Origin: Jannaschia donghaensis
Lineage (GTDB): Bacteria; Pseudomonadota; Alphaproteobacteria; Rhodobacterales; Rhodobacteraceae
Direction: 5' to 3'
NCBI RefSeq assembly: GCF_001403795.1
Contig: NZ_CXSU01000005.1
Span: 58,917-122,916 of the forward strand
DNA length: 64,000 bases
The notes beneath the pieces were generated by a model, which did no database searches, was not told the origin of the DNA, and worked only from the letters and a program-made list of their open reading frames with translations. Below, one piece after another: positions 47,506-56,177 of the stretch. A program made the translations under genes and the position numbers. Position 1 is the stretch's first letter, and each line of letters opens with the position of its first letter.

Positions 47506-47538
47506 GGGTGATCTATGGGTGATCTGTGGGTGATATAC
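47506..47538. repeat. Three tandem 11-bp repeats in the SDR leader
   Basis: GGGTGATCTAT, GGGTGATCTGT and GGGTGATATAC follow each other at 47506, 47517 and 47528. The period of one helical turn suggests a regulator-binding array on one face of the DNA. They begin 24 bp upstream of the SDR ATG. Confidence 0.75.
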
Positions 47539-47605
47539 GTCCGACACGATTTCCGGACGCAGCGCTTGGCCGTGGCATTTTGGCCGCGAATCGCACGGAC
47601 CCGGA

Positions 47606-49735
47606 TCAAAGCCGATGGCCCTCGATCACCCACATCGTGTCCGGGAAATTCCACGGCAGGGTGATCCCGTGATGCATCAGCCAGGCACCGGATACTTCGA
47701 TCGCGCCGTCCTTGAGGATCGGCGATCCGCGCGACAGGGCGGGGGCCGTCTGGCGATTGATCAGTTCGATCCGGTAGCGGGCCTCCGGATCAAGCGCCGT
47801 CAGGCGCAGGGGGCGCGGGGCGATTTGGGCGGAAGTGGCCGCCTTGCCCGCGAAGACGACGAAGCGGTGCCCGTCGCGGGGCATCTGCTGTTCGGCCAGG
47901 ATGGCCGGATCGCTGCTGTCGAGGCGCAGGATGTCGGCGTCCATCATCCAGGCGCGGTTGCGTTTCCACCAGGCCGTCACCTCGGTCAGGACGGCCGTTT
48001 CCCGGTCGTCGAGTTCGCGGGGGTCCATCTCGAACCCCATGTGCCGTTGGGCGGCGACCCATGCGCGGAAAGAGATGTCGAAAACGCGCCCCGACGTATG
48101 GCATCGGCGCGGGCCGACGTGGCTGCCCGAGACGGCCATCGGCAGGAACAGGGCGGCGTCGTGCTGGATGCGCAGGCGTTCCAGCGCATCGTTGCTGTCC
48201 GACAGCCAGACGCGCTGGGTGCGTTTCATGATGCCGAAGTCGATACGGCCACCGCCGGAGGCGCAGCTTTCGATTTCCACCTGCGGGAAGTCGGCGCGCA
48301 GCCGGTCGATCAGGGCGTATGATCCACGCGTCTGGTCGGCGTCGGGCATCGGCAGGACGCGGTTGTGATCCCATTTGACGTAGTCGATGGCGTGGCGCGA
48401 CAGGATGTTGGCCATACGCTCGTAGATGAAATTCCGCACGTCCGGCAGCGCCATGTTCAGCGCCTTCTGCTGACGGCCCAGCGTCTGATCCATCGCGCCC
48501 AGGGTCCAGTCCGGGTGCGCGCGGTGCAGGTCGGAATCCGGGTTGATCATCTCGGGCTCGAACCAGATGCCGAAGGTCATCCCCTCGCCGTGGACATGGT
48601 CGATCAAGGGGCCCAGACCTTCGGGATATTTGCGCGGGTCCACCTCCCAATCCGACAGGGACCGGGTGTCGTCATCGCGATTGCCGAACCAGCCGTCGTC
48701 CAGAACGAAGCGTTCGGCGCCCAGTTTCGCGGCGCGGCTGGCGATGTCGTGGAGGACCGGCAGCTTGTGGTCGAAGTACACCGCCTCCCAACAATTGTAA
48801 TGTACGGGGCGGGGTGTGGCGGGGCGGGGCCAGGTGACGATGCGGTCGCGCAGATGCCGTTGGAACGACGCGGCGCAACCGTTCAAGCCGGTCTGGGAAT
48901 AGGTGACGTAGAGCGTCGCACTCTCGAACATTGTGGCGGCGTTCGTTTCCATCCGGGCGGCGTGGCCCCATTGGATCTGACGGCGCCCGTCGGGCAGTTC
49001 CTCGGCGATCATCTTGTGGCCACCGGACCAGCCGTAGTGGAAGCCGTACACCTCCCCTTGCGTGTTGGTCGCGCCGAAACAGGGGATCAGCAGGCCGGGG
49101 AAATGTTCGTGCCCCGTCCGGCCCGTGCGGTTTTCGCGGTAGCGGATGCCTGGCGACCACGCGGTGCGGTTGAGCTGAAACTCCCCGCACCAGCGGCCCG
49201 AAACGTCGATCATGTCGGACGATTGCTGCGGCGCGGGCAGGACTGGGCCGGCCAGCCAATGCAGGTGCACGGGGCGTGTCGCCTCCAGCACCGTCTTGGC
49301 GGTGATGATCCGGGTTTCGATGTCGCGGGTGAAGCGGAAGGTGAGGGTCAGGCCGTTGTCGGCGTCACCGTAGACCAAGTCGAGGGTGCCGTCGGTCTGC
49401 ACGTCGCTGCGATAGGCGAATTTTGGCAGCAGGGGCGTGCCGTCATGGTCGCGCAGGATCAGGCCGGGCTGGCCCGGAAAGCTACGCGCGGCTTCGGGAC
49501 AGAGGCTGAGGTCGGGGTTCGCGTCGAGCATTCCGCCGGTGACGTCGATCGCCGCGGCGCGCGCCACGACGCGCAGGTCTTCGTCCAGTGGCAGGGGCGC
49601 GCCCCAATAGACGACCTGCGGCAGGCAATCGCCGGTGGCCGCGAAGACCATCGTCTGACGTGCGCCATTGGCCGGATCGTGGTCGTCGATGCGCCAGGTG
49701 CGGACGGGCGCACCGGCGTCGGAGGTCTGGGTCAT
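47606..49735 (-). CDS. Alpha-galactosidase, glycoside hydrolase family 36
   Basis: 709 aa, no signal peptide, cytoplasmic. The N-terminal beta-sandwich spans about 1-320 (GFHYGWSGGHKMIAEELPDG). The barrel has VLDDGWFGNRDDD, nucleophile Asp456 in YVKWDHNRVL, SCASGGGRIDFG, and the acid/base Asp in VWLSDSNDALERL. It ends in a short beta-domain. It removes terminal alpha-galactose from raffinose-, melibiose- or galactosylglycerol-type sugars. It starts 24 bp after the malG-type permease stop, so it is co-transcribed with the transporter. Confidence 0.93.
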   Translation of the reverse strand: MTQTSDAGAPVRTWRIDDHDPANGARQTMVFAATGDCLPQVVYWGAPLPLDEDLRVVARAAAIDVTGGMLDANPDLSLCPEAARSFPGQPGLILRDHDGTPLLPKFAYRSDVQTDGTLDLVYGDADNGLTLTFRFTRDIETRIITAKTVLEATRPVHLHWLAGPVLPAPQQSSDMIDVSGRWCGEFQLNRTAWSPGIRYRENRTGRTGHEHFPGLLIPCFGATNTQGEVYGFHYGWSGGHKMIAEELPDGRRQIQWGHAARMETNAATMFESATLYVTYSQTGLNGCAASFQRHLRDRIVTWPRPATPRPVHYNCWEAVYFDHKLPVLHDIASRAAKLGAERFVLDDGWFGNRDDDTRSLSDWEVDPRKYPEGLGPLIDHVHGEGMTFGIWFEPEMINPDSDLHRAHPDWTLGAMDQTLGRQQKALNMALPDVRNFIYERMANILSRHAIDYVKWDHNRVLPMPDADQTRGSYALIDRLRADFPQVEIESCASGGGRIDFGIMKRTQRVWLSDSNDALERLRIQHDAALFLPMAVSGSHVGPRRCHTSGRVFDISFRAWVAAQRHMGFEMDPRELDDRETAVLTEVTAWWKRNRAWMMDADILRLDSSDPAILAEQQMPRDGHRFVVFAGKAATSAQIAPRPLRLTALDPEARYRIELINRQTAPALSRGSPILKDGAIEVSGAWLMHHGITLPWNFPDTMWVIEGHRL

Positions 49736-49759
49736 CTGCGGATCCGGGATCGAGAGGGA

Positions 49760-50608
49760 TTACTTGACGGCGCCCAGGGTGAGGCCGGCGATGAAGTGTT
49801 TCTGCATCAGGAAGAACATCGCCACGGGCGGCAAGGCGGCGACGATGCTGCCCGCGCTCATCAGGTGATAGGCGGCGCGGTATTCGGAGTTGAACGAGGT
49901 GATTCCGGCGGTGACCGGCTGGCTGTCGGGCCCTTGGGTCAGGACGATGGCCCAGAAGTAGTCGTTCCAGATGAAGGTGAAGATCAACACCGACAGCGCG
50001 GCGATCGCGGGCTTCATCAACGGCATGACGACGTACCAGAAGATGCGCCATTCGGCGACGCCTTCGACCCGCGCCGCCTCGATCAGGGGGAAGGGCAGCG
50101 CGCGGATGAAATTGCGCATGAAGAGGGTGCAGAACCCGGTCTGGAACGCGATGTGGAACAGGATCAGGCCCCTTTTCGTATCGTAGAGCCCGAGGTCCAG
50201 CGTGAAATCGCGCACCGGCACCATCAGGATCTGGAAGGGTACGAAGTTGCCCGCGATGAACATGAAGAAGATCAGCAGGTTGCCCTTGAACCGGTAGATG
50301 CCTAGCGCGAAGCCCGTCATGCACGACAGCGCCACGGTGCCGATAACGGTGGGCACGGTGATGAGCAGGGAGTTCCACAGGTAGCGGGGCATGTCGGATT
50401 CGAAAAAGACCTTGCCGTAGTTGTTGAACATCTCGAACGAGCCGGGGACGCCCCAGTAGTTGCCGGTGGTGAAATCGCTGTCGGGTTTGATGGAGAAGAT
50501 CATCACCGCGATCAGCGGCAGCAGCCAGGCGATCAAGGCGAGGGGCAGCAGGGTCTGATAGCCGATCTGCCAGGCGCGGGACGATTTCTCGATGGGGGTG
50601 GGGAACAT
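49760..50608 (-). CDS. Sugar ABC transporter permease, MalG type
   Basis: 282 aa, six membrane helices. The EAA loop interacting with the ATPase is EAARVEGVAEWRIFWYVVMPLMKPA. N-terminal cytoplasmic MFPTPIEKSS. C-terminus GLTLGAVK is typical of MalG-type permeases. Start at 50608, overlapping the MmcQ stop (TGATG). Partner of the MalF-type permease at 51398-52345. Confidence 0.93.
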   Translation of the reverse strand: MFPTPIEKSSRAWQIGYQTLLPLALIAWLLPLIAVMIFSIKPDSDFTTGNYWGVPGSFEMFNNYGKVFFESDMPRYLWNSLLITVPTVIGTVALSCMTGFALGIYRFKGNLLIFFMFIAGNFVPFQILMVPVRDFTLDLGLYDTKRGLILFHIAFQTGFCTLFMRNFIRALPFPLIEAARVEGVAEWRIFWYVVMPLMKPAIAALSVLIFTFIWNDYFWAIVLTQGPDSQPVTAGITSFNSEYRAAYHLMSAGSIVAALPPVAMFFLMQKHFIAGLTLGAVK

Positions 50609-50952
50609 CAGATGGCCTCGCGGGTGGCTTTGGGCAGGCTGGCGCGGATGGTGTCGTAGCTGACGCGGATGCGGTGCGCGGCTTCCGCGACGTCGGTGGT
50701 GGCATAGGGCAGGCGCACCCAGGAGCGGTGGAAGTATTTGGCCTTGTTTGCGGCCCCCGCGTCGATCAGCATCGCCGCCGTCTCCACGTCCGGACATTTG
50801 ACCGACACGCCGTCCTCCGCCCCGCAGCTGTCACGGCCCGCCATGCAGGCGAACATCCGGCCAGCCAGCTTCCAGCTGTCGAGCTCGCCCGGCCCGGTGG
50901 GGGTCGCGCCGGGGAGTGCTGCGCAGAGGGTATCGACGTCGGCGCGGGTCAT
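50608..50952 (-). CDS. MmcQ/YjbR family protein inside the transporter operon
   Basis: 114 aa. CyaY-like fold family MmcQ/YjbR: WKLAGRMFACMA, SVKCPDVETAAMLI and the KYFHRSWVRLPY block. Proposed DNA-binding, but function is not established. Odd here: it separates the two permease genes and overlaps both neighbours (TGATG with malG, ATGA with the preceding secreted protein). No known link to sugar uptake. Confidence 0.85.
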   Translation of the reverse strand: MTRADVDTLCAALPGATPTGPGELDSWKLAGRMFACMAGRDSCGAEDGVSVKCPDVETAAMLIDAGAANKAKYFHRSWVRLPYATTDVAEAAHRIRVSYDTIRASLPKATREAI

Positions 50953-51398
50953 TGACGCCGCCTCAACGGATGGGGTGGCTGCGTCGGAAGGCGGTCGACC
51001 ATCTCAATGCACGTCAGGACATCGGCTTCTACGTCGGCAAAACGGAGCGTCTTATCGCGGAAGGCCTGCGTGTAAGTTCGCGCAGATCCCTCCGAGTAGT
51101 CGCGCATTATCCTACGCGATCCATCGCTTGTCGGGAACTCCACAATGAGCCAACGCCTTGGCGGTTGTTCCTTCCTCCGCCACATTGAAAGAGGATCAGG
51201 GTTGGTGTCCGACAGCGTGCTAACCAGATGATACTGTCTGGCAGACTCGAGCCCGTCGAATAGGCCCTGGCATCGTTCTTGAATATTCTCATCCTCAATC
51301 GAGATCGGAGCGGAAATATCTCGCAGGACTTGCTCCGCGGATGCAACAGCAGGGAGACTGACGGCAAGGACGACGGACAGGATCGGAACGACTGGCAT
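50949..51398 (-). CDS. Secreted hypothetical protein, 149 aa, low GC
   Basis: Signal peptide at residues 1-21 (MPVVPILSVVLAVSLPAVASA). Mature part has two cysteines (QERCQGLF and LTCIEMV) and a basic C-terminus. No family recognised. Its start overlaps the MalF-type stop (TGATG). Composition is unusual: 61 of 120 bases (about 51%) are G/C at 51181-51300, while the neighbouring permeases are clearly GC-richer. This suggests recent acquisition into the operon. Confidence 0.65.
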   Translation of the reverse strand: MPVVPILSVVLAVSLPAVASAEQVLRDISAPISIEDENIQERCQGLFDGLESARQYHLVSTLSDTNPDPLSMWRRKEQPPRRWLIVEFPTSDGSRRIMRDYSEGSARTYTQAFRDKTLRFADVEADVLTCIEMVDRLPTQPPHPLRRRQ

Positions 51399-52345
51399 CA
51401 CCGCGCCGCCCTCTCGTCGCGCCACATGCTCCACAGGAAGTAGGCGATGAAGATCAGCATGATCATGAACAGGACGACCGCGATGGACGCGCCGTAGCCC
51501 ATGCGGAAGCCGAATTCGGCCAGCGCCTTTTCGTACATGTAGAACGACAGCACGCGGGTCTGGCCGAAGGGGCCGCCGTTCGTCATGATCGAGATGAGGT
51601 CGAAGGACCGCAGCGCGCCGATGATGGTGACGACGAAGGCGATGAAGGTCGCCGGTTTCAGCTGCGGGATGATGATGTACCACAGCATCTTCCAGCCCTT
51701 CGCGCCGTCCAGACGCGCGGCCTCGATCTGCTCGGGGTCCACCGCGTTGAGGCCGGTGAGGTAAAGGATCATGCAATACGCCGTCTGCGGCCACAGGCCC
51801 GCGGCGATGATGCCGTAGGTGGCATAGGTCGGATCGCCCAGGATGTTGATCGGCCCCAAGCCCACCAGCCCGATGACCGTGTTCAAGAGGCCTTCGGACG
51901 GCAGGTAGAACCAGCTGAACACCAGACCCACGACGACCTGGGAGATGACGAAGGGAAAGAAGAACAGCGACTTGTAGAGCCGGATGCCGGTAACCGTCTG
52001 GTTCAGGAACAGCGCGATGAACAGACCCATCGGGATCGCCAGCAGATAGAGGACCAGCCATTTGATGTTGTTCCAGAAGCTGATCTCGAAATTCCGGTCG
52101 CCTGCAAGTTCGCGGTAGTTGCCCATGCCGATGAATGTGCCGGTGTCGGCCAGATCGCCCAGACCGTCCCAGGCGTAGAAGCTGACCTGGAAGGATTGGA
52201 AGATCGGGATGATGACATAGGCCGCGAAGAACAGGATGCCGGGGGCCAGGAACAGCCAGGGCGTGATCGCGATCTCGTTGCGGCGGTACCAGCCGCGACG
52301 GGGCTGGGCGGCATGGGTGGTCGGGACGGCGGGGGCGGTGGTCAT
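51398..52345 (-). CDS. Sugar ABC transporter permease, MalF type
   Basis: 315 aa, six membrane helices. The N-terminus is charged (RRGWYRRNEIAITPWLFLAP). EAA loop: EAARLDGAKGWKMLWYIIIPQLKPA. TNGGPFGQTRVLSFYMYEKAL is typical of MalF/UgpA permeases. Start at MTTAPAVPT, GAGGAG upstream. Works with MalG-type, the binding protein, and the ATPase at 55122-56177. Confidence 0.93.
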   Translation of the reverse strand: MTTAPAVPTTHAAQPRRGWYRRNEIAITPWLFLAPGILFFAAYVIIPIFQSFQVSFYAWDGLGDLADTGTFIGMGNYRELAGDRNFEISFWNNIKWLVLYLLAIPMGLFIALFLNQTVTGIRLYKSLFFFPFVISQVVVGLVFSWFYLPSEGLLNTVIGLVGLGPINILGDPTYATYGIIAAGLWPQTAYCMILYLTGLNAVDPEQIEAARLDGAKGWKMLWYIIIPQLKPATFIAFVVTIIGALRSFDLISIMTNGGPFGQTRVLSFYMYEKALAEFGFRMGYGASIAVVLFMIMLIFIAYFLWSMWRDERAAR

Positions 52346-52355
52346 CGGCGTCTCC

Positions 52356-52805
52356 TCAGCAGGGCAGGGCGGCAAGGGCCGCGCCCGACCCGGTCAGGTG
52401 AAAGGGTCGTGTCTGGGTCGGCATATCGAGGCGTGCGGCGATGCCGCCGGCAAGCGCCGCGCGGGCATCGCTTGGCAGGGGCGCGTCGGCCAGGCCCATG
52501 TCCCCCGTTCGCGCCATCGGGGTGCCGCGCCCCTCCAACCGCCAGGTCGTGCCGTCGACGGTCCGGTCCACGGTGCCGCGCTGCGCTTCGGCGATGGGAT
52601 AGGGGCTGACGACGGTCAAAGCGGGCGTGCCGTCGGAACAGACGATGCGGAAGACCCCGTCCTCGGGCGTGTCGCAGGGGCCAAGGCCCGCCGCGTCGCC
52701 CGTGGCCCACCAGAGCGATCCGTCGGTGCAGGCCCCGGTCACGTCCTGTGCCGCGACGGGGGATGCAAGCAGAACGGCACACAGAACGATGGCGGCACGT
52801 GGCAT
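52356..52805 (-). CDS. Secreted hypothetical protein, 149-codon gene between binding protein and permease
   Basis: About 149 aa. Signal peptide MPRAAIVLCAVLLASPVAAQ. Four Cys in the mature part (TGACTDG, LGPCDTP, RIVCSDG, and the final residue) imply two disulfides. The rest is Asp/Thr/Gly-rich and beta-like. No family recognised. It stops 10 bp before the MalF-type start. A periplasmic helper of sugar uptake is possible but unproven. Confidence 0.65.
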   Translation of the reverse strand: MPRAAIVLCAVLLASPVAAQDVTGACTDGSLWWATGDAAGLGPCDTPEDGVFRIVCSDGTPALTVVSPYPIAEAQRGTVDRTVDGTTWRLEGRGTPMARTGDMGLADAPLPSDARAALAGGIAARLDMPTQTRPFHLTGSGAALAALPC

Positions 52806-52878
52806 GGGAATGGTCCTTTCGGTCCGGCACATGCGAAAGGCGCGTGGCCTTGCGGATGGGTCGGGGCCCAGTGGGGAT

Positions 52879-52907
52879 GACCCCGCCCCCCGAGGGAGGG
52901 CGGGGTC
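52879..52907 (-). other. Intercistronic hairpin after the binding protein gene
   Basis: A perfect 9-bp stem GACCCCGCC (52879-52887) with GGCGGGGTC (52899-52907), 11-base loop. No T tract in the minus direction, so it more likely stabilises the binding-protein mRNA and lowers downstream expression than terminates fully. Confidence 0.7.
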
Positions 52908-52913
52908 GGGACG

Positions 52914-54191
52914 TTATTCAGCGTAGACGCGCTGACGGGTCTGCTCCAGGCGTTGCAGGATGTCGTCGAGGTTGTCGGGGAACACCATGAACTCCTGCAG
53001 GCCTTCCATGCCGGCGGCGGCCATCTCGGCCGGGAAGTCCCGGTCGAAGAACTGGGCGATGCCGCCCGTGGCGTTCTCGGTCAGCATCTCGAAGCCCTGG
53101 TTCAGGAACTCGTCGTCCTCGACCGCGGAGGCGGCGTTGACGGGCAATTGACCCAGGCCCGGCTTCGTCACCGTATCGCCGTCCTTGACCTCCGGTCCGT
53201 TGATCGCGGTCTGCACGTCGGCCCCGGTCACGAACTTGAGGAATTCGCGCGCGGCGTCCTTGTTCTCGGCCCCGGCCGGGATGTGAAAGGTGTCGATTGG
53301 GGCGTCTTCGCCCATTTCGACATCGGGGTTGATCGCCGGGAACTGGTAGAAATCGATCTGCTCGTCCGTCAGGCCCGCATCGCGCATTGGGGCGACGGCG
53401 AAGTTGCCGATCAGGTAATGCGTCGCCTCCCCGTTGGCGACGAAGGGCAGCGCCTCTTGCCAGGAGTAGTTCTGATGGTCGTCGATATAGGCGCCCATAT
53501 CGATCAGTTTGCGCCAGTTGGCGAAGGTTTCGCGGACGCGGTCATCGGTCCATTCGACTTCGCCGCGGGCCAGCTCCATGTGGAAATCGAAGCCGTTGGT
53601 GCGCATGTTCATGTAATCGAACCAGCCACCGGCGGTCCAAAGGAACTTCGTCCCGATGGCATAGCACTTGCGACCCGAATCCAGGATGACCTGGCAATTC
53701 GCCATCTCCTGCTCGAAGGTTTCGGGCTCTTCGATCCCCAGCTCGGCAAAGATATCCTCGCGGTAGTAGAGGCCCCAATTGTAGTAGGTGTAGGGCACGC
53801 CCCACTGCTTGTCGTCGATGGTCAGCGCGCCCTTGACCGAGTCCAGCCCCTCGATCTCGTCCCACAGGTCCGAGACGTCTTCGAACAGGCCGGCGTTGAC
53901 GAAGGGCATCATGCGGTTGGCGGCGTACCAGTTGATCACGTCGGGCGGGTTCGACGACAGGGCGTTGCGGATCTGACCTTTCCAGCCGTCGCGGTCGACG
54001 ATCTCCAGCTCGATGTTCAGGTCGGGATGCATTTCGCCGAAGTCGGCGACCAGGCCTTCCATCACCGCGCGGGGGGCGGGGTTGGACATGTCGGACACGA
54101 TCCGCATGTCGCCCGACAGGGCGTGCGCATCCGCAAAGGCGGCACCGGTCATGATGGTGGAAGCGGCAAGAGCCGTCAGAATGGATCGCAT
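52914..54191 (-). CDS. Extracellular sugar-binding protein of the ABC transporter
   Basis: 425 aa. Family 1 solute-binding protein. Signal peptide MRSILTALAASTIMTGAAFA. SNPPDVINWYAANRMMPFVNAG, GVPYTYYNWGLYYREDIFAELG and GGWFDYMNMRTNGFDFHMEL are the lobe features. GGAGGAACTC precedes the ATG. It is the first gene of the minus-strand operon, facing the IclR gene. Ligand cannot be read, but downstream genes point to an alpha- or beta-galactoside. Confidence 0.92.
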   Translation of the reverse strand: MRSILTALAASTIMTGAAFADAHALSGDMRIVSDMSNPAPRAVMEGLVADFGEMHPDLNIELEIVDRDGWKGQIRNALSSNPPDVINWYAANRMMPFVNAGLFEDVSDLWDEIEGLDSVKGALTIDDKQWGVPYTYYNWGLYYREDIFAELGIEEPETFEQEMANCQVILDSGRKCYAIGTKFLWTAGGWFDYMNMRTNGFDFHMELARGEVEWTDDRVRETFANWRKLIDMGAYIDDHQNYSWQEALPFVANGEATHYLIGNFAVAPMRDAGLTDEQIDFYQFPAINPDVEMGEDAPIDTFHIPAGAENKDAAREFLKFVTGADVQTAINGPEVKDGDTVTKPGLGQLPVNAASAVEDDEFLNQGFEMLTENATGGIAQFFDRDFPAEMAAAGMEGLQEFMVFPDNLDDILQRLEQTRQRVYAE

Positions 54192-54217
54192 GAGTTCCTC
54201 CCAGAATTGCGTCCTGA

Positions 54218-54244
54218 TGGTTCCAATAAATGAAACCAAGTTTC
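54218..54244. promoter_or_regulatory. Overlapping inverted repeats, candidate IclR operator
   Basis: TGGTTCCA (54218-54225) and TGAAACCA (54231-54238) form an 8-bp inverted repeat with one mismatch and 5-bp spacer. It overlaps the perfect GAAAC-CAA-GTTTC (54232-54244). Both lie in the AT-rich region between the divergent binding protein and regulator genes. Confidence 0.6.
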
Positions 54245-54310
54245 TTATATTGAAAACGATGCGACCTTCTGTCTAGGCTGTCAACATCGGATTGAGACTG
54301 GGAGGCTCGT

Positions 54311-55117
54311 TTGAACGTCCAACGCGACACCGCACGCGACGGGGCCGATGGCACCGTGGGCAAGGCGCTGGAGGTTCTGGACCGCGTGGCCGCCTTTGCG
54401 CGCCCGGTGCGGTTTTCCGAATTGCTGGAGACATCGCCGTTTCCCAAGGCGACGCTGTACCGTCTGATCCAGACGCTGACGTCGCAGGGGATGCTGCGCT
54501 ACGATTCCGACCGGGGGACATATGCGCCCGGCATGCGCCTGGTGCGCATGGCCCATGCGGCCTGGGCCCAGTCCAGCCTGGCCCCGATCGCGCGCACGCA
54601 TCTTGACGCGCTGAGCGCGCAGGTCGGCGAAACGGTGCATCTGGCGCAGTTGGACGGCGGGCAGGTTCTTTATGTCGACAAACGCAACGCGGCGCGCCCG
54701 GTGCGAATGTTCTCGGACGCGGGCAAGGTCGGCCCGGCCTATTGCACCGGGGTCGGCAAGGCGATGATGGCGTGGTTGCCGGCGGATATTCTGGAGGGTG
54801 TGTTGGGCCAGCAGAGCTGGCACCGATTCACCGACACGACGATCCCGGATGCGGCGGCGATGGGGACGGAGTTGGCGGCGATCCGCGCCGCGGGATTCGC
54901 GCTGGACCGGGAGGAGCACGAGCCGGGGATCCATTGCATCGCCCTGCCGATCCTGTCGATCACGGGTCAGGTGCTGGGCGCGATATCGGTCACGTCGCAG
55001 GCGGAGCGCGGGACGCTTGCCGAAATGGAGCGTCACCTGCCGCACATGCGGCAGGCGGTGGAACGAATTGCCGGGGACATGCGCGACTGGCGCTTCCCCG
55101 ACCAACGGGAAGGATGA
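54311..55117 (+). CDS. IclR family transcriptional regulator
   Basis: 268 aa. The TTG start has GGAGG six bases upstream. HTH domain about 15-75 (VGKALEVLDRVAAFARPVRF, then FPKATLYRLIQTLTSQGML). Effector domain about 90-260 (GETVHLAQLDGGQVLYVDK, PAYCTGVGKAMMAWLP, LALPILSITGQVLGAISVTS-like end with IHCIALPIL). Probably represses the divergent galactoside transporter operon. Followed by the ATPase gene 4 bp on, hence co-transcribed. Confidence 0.92.
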   Translation: MNVQRDTARDGADGTVGKALEVLDRVAAFARPVRFSELLETSPFPKATLYRLIQTLTSQGMLRYDSDRGTYAPGMRLVRMAHAAWAQSSLAPIARTHLDALSAQVGETVHLAQLDGGQVLYVDKRNAARPVRMFSDAGKVGPAYCTGVGKAMMAWLPADILEGVLGQQSWHRFTDTTIPDAAAMGTELAAIRAAGFALDREEHEPGIHCIALPILSITGQVLGAISVTSQAERGTLAEMERHLPHMRQAVERIAGDMRDWRFPDQREG

Positions 55118-55121
55118 TCCG

Positions 55122-56177
55122 ATGGCAGGCGTCGAGTTAACGAAAGTCGTCAAACGCTACGGCGACGTGCAGGTGATGCATGGCGTCGATCTGACGGTTC
55201 AGGAGGGCGAATTCTGCGTCTTCGTCGGACCATCGGGGTGCGGCAAGTCCACCCTGTTGCGGATGATCGCGGGGCTGGAGGAGACGACCGAGGGCAAGGT
55301 GGAAATCGGCACCCGCGACGTGACGCGCGAAGACCCGTCGCAGCGCGGCGTGGCGATGGTGTTCCAGACCTACGCGCTCTACCCGCATATGACCGTCGGG
55401 GAAAACATGGGCTTCGGCCTGAAGATGAACGGCCACCCCAAGCAAGAGATCGCGTCCAAGGTGGCCGAGGCGTCGCGGATCCTGAAGCTGGACGATTATT
55501 TGAAACGCAAACCCGCCGCGCTGTCGGGGGGGCAGCGGCAACGGGTCGCCATCGGGCGGGCCATTGTTCGAGGCCCGGAGGTGTTTCTGTTCGATGAGCC
55601 GCTGTCGAACCTGGATGCCGAACTGCGCGTCGAGATGCGGGTGGAGATCGCGCGCCTGCACAAGGAAATCGGCGCGACGATGATTTACGTGACCCACGAT
55701 CAGGTCGAGGCGATGACGATGGCCGACAAGATCGTCGTCCTGCGCGCCGGCCGGATCGAGCAGGTCGGCGCACCGCTGGAGTTGTACCGCGACCCCGACA
55801 ATCGGTTCGTCGCGGGTTTCATCGGGTCGCCGTCGATGAACTTCCTCAAGGGGACCGTGCGGGGTGGCGCAGTGGAGGTGCCGGCACTTGCAACGTCTGT
55901 CACGCCCGCCGTGACGCTGCCGTCCGACGGCACCGACGTCGTGATCGGGATGCGACCCGAGCATCTTGAGGTCGGTCCGGGCGACACGCTGAGCGTCGAT
56001 CTGACCGAAGCGCTGGGCGGTGTCAGCTATGCCTATCTGACGGCCGACACCGGCGAGAAGATCGTGGTGGAGGAGCGCGGCGACATCCGGTCCGACGAGG
56101 GCGACCGCATCGGCCTGACGATCGACCCGTCGCGCATCCTTGTCTTCGACGCCCAGAGCGAGGCGCGTATCCGCTGA
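55122..56177 (+). CDS. Sugar ABC transporter ATPase, MalK/UgpC type
   Basis: 351 aa. Walker A GPSGCGKSTLLRMI, Q-loop VFQTYALYPHMTV, signature LSGGQRQRVAIGRAIV, Walker B LFDEPLSNLDA, and a C-terminal TOBE/regulatory domain (about 235-351). Energises the permease pair encoded on the other strand. Sits in an operon with the IclR regulator rather than the permeases, so its level may follow the regulator. Confidence 0.93.
   Translation: MAGVELTKVVKRYGDVQVMHGVDLTVQEGEFCVFVGPSGCGKSTLLRMIAGLEETTEGKVEIGTRDVTREDPSQRGVAMVFQTYALYPHMTVGENMGFGLKMNGHPKQEIASKVAEASRILKLDDYLKRKPAALSGGQRQRVAIGRAIVRGPEVFLFDEPLSNLDAELRVEMRVEIARLHKEIGATMIYVTHDQVEAMTMADKIVVLRAGRIEQVGAPLELYRDPDNRFVAGFIGSPSMNFLKGTVRGGAVEVPALATSVTPAVTLPSDGTDVVIGMRPEHLEVGPGDTLSVDLTEALGGVSYAYLTADTGEKIVVEERGDIRSDEGDRIGLTIDPSRILVFDAQSEARIR

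Noticed and set aside
47506..47538. CRISPR-like repeat array
   Set aside because: Repeats are 11 bp, directly adjacent without spacers, only three copies, and no cas genes.
50949..52061. A longer 370-codon protein extending the low-GC secreted gene upstream
   Set aside because: The extension lies antiframe to the MalF-type permease on the same strand; the signal peptide at 51398 and TGATG overlap mark the true start.
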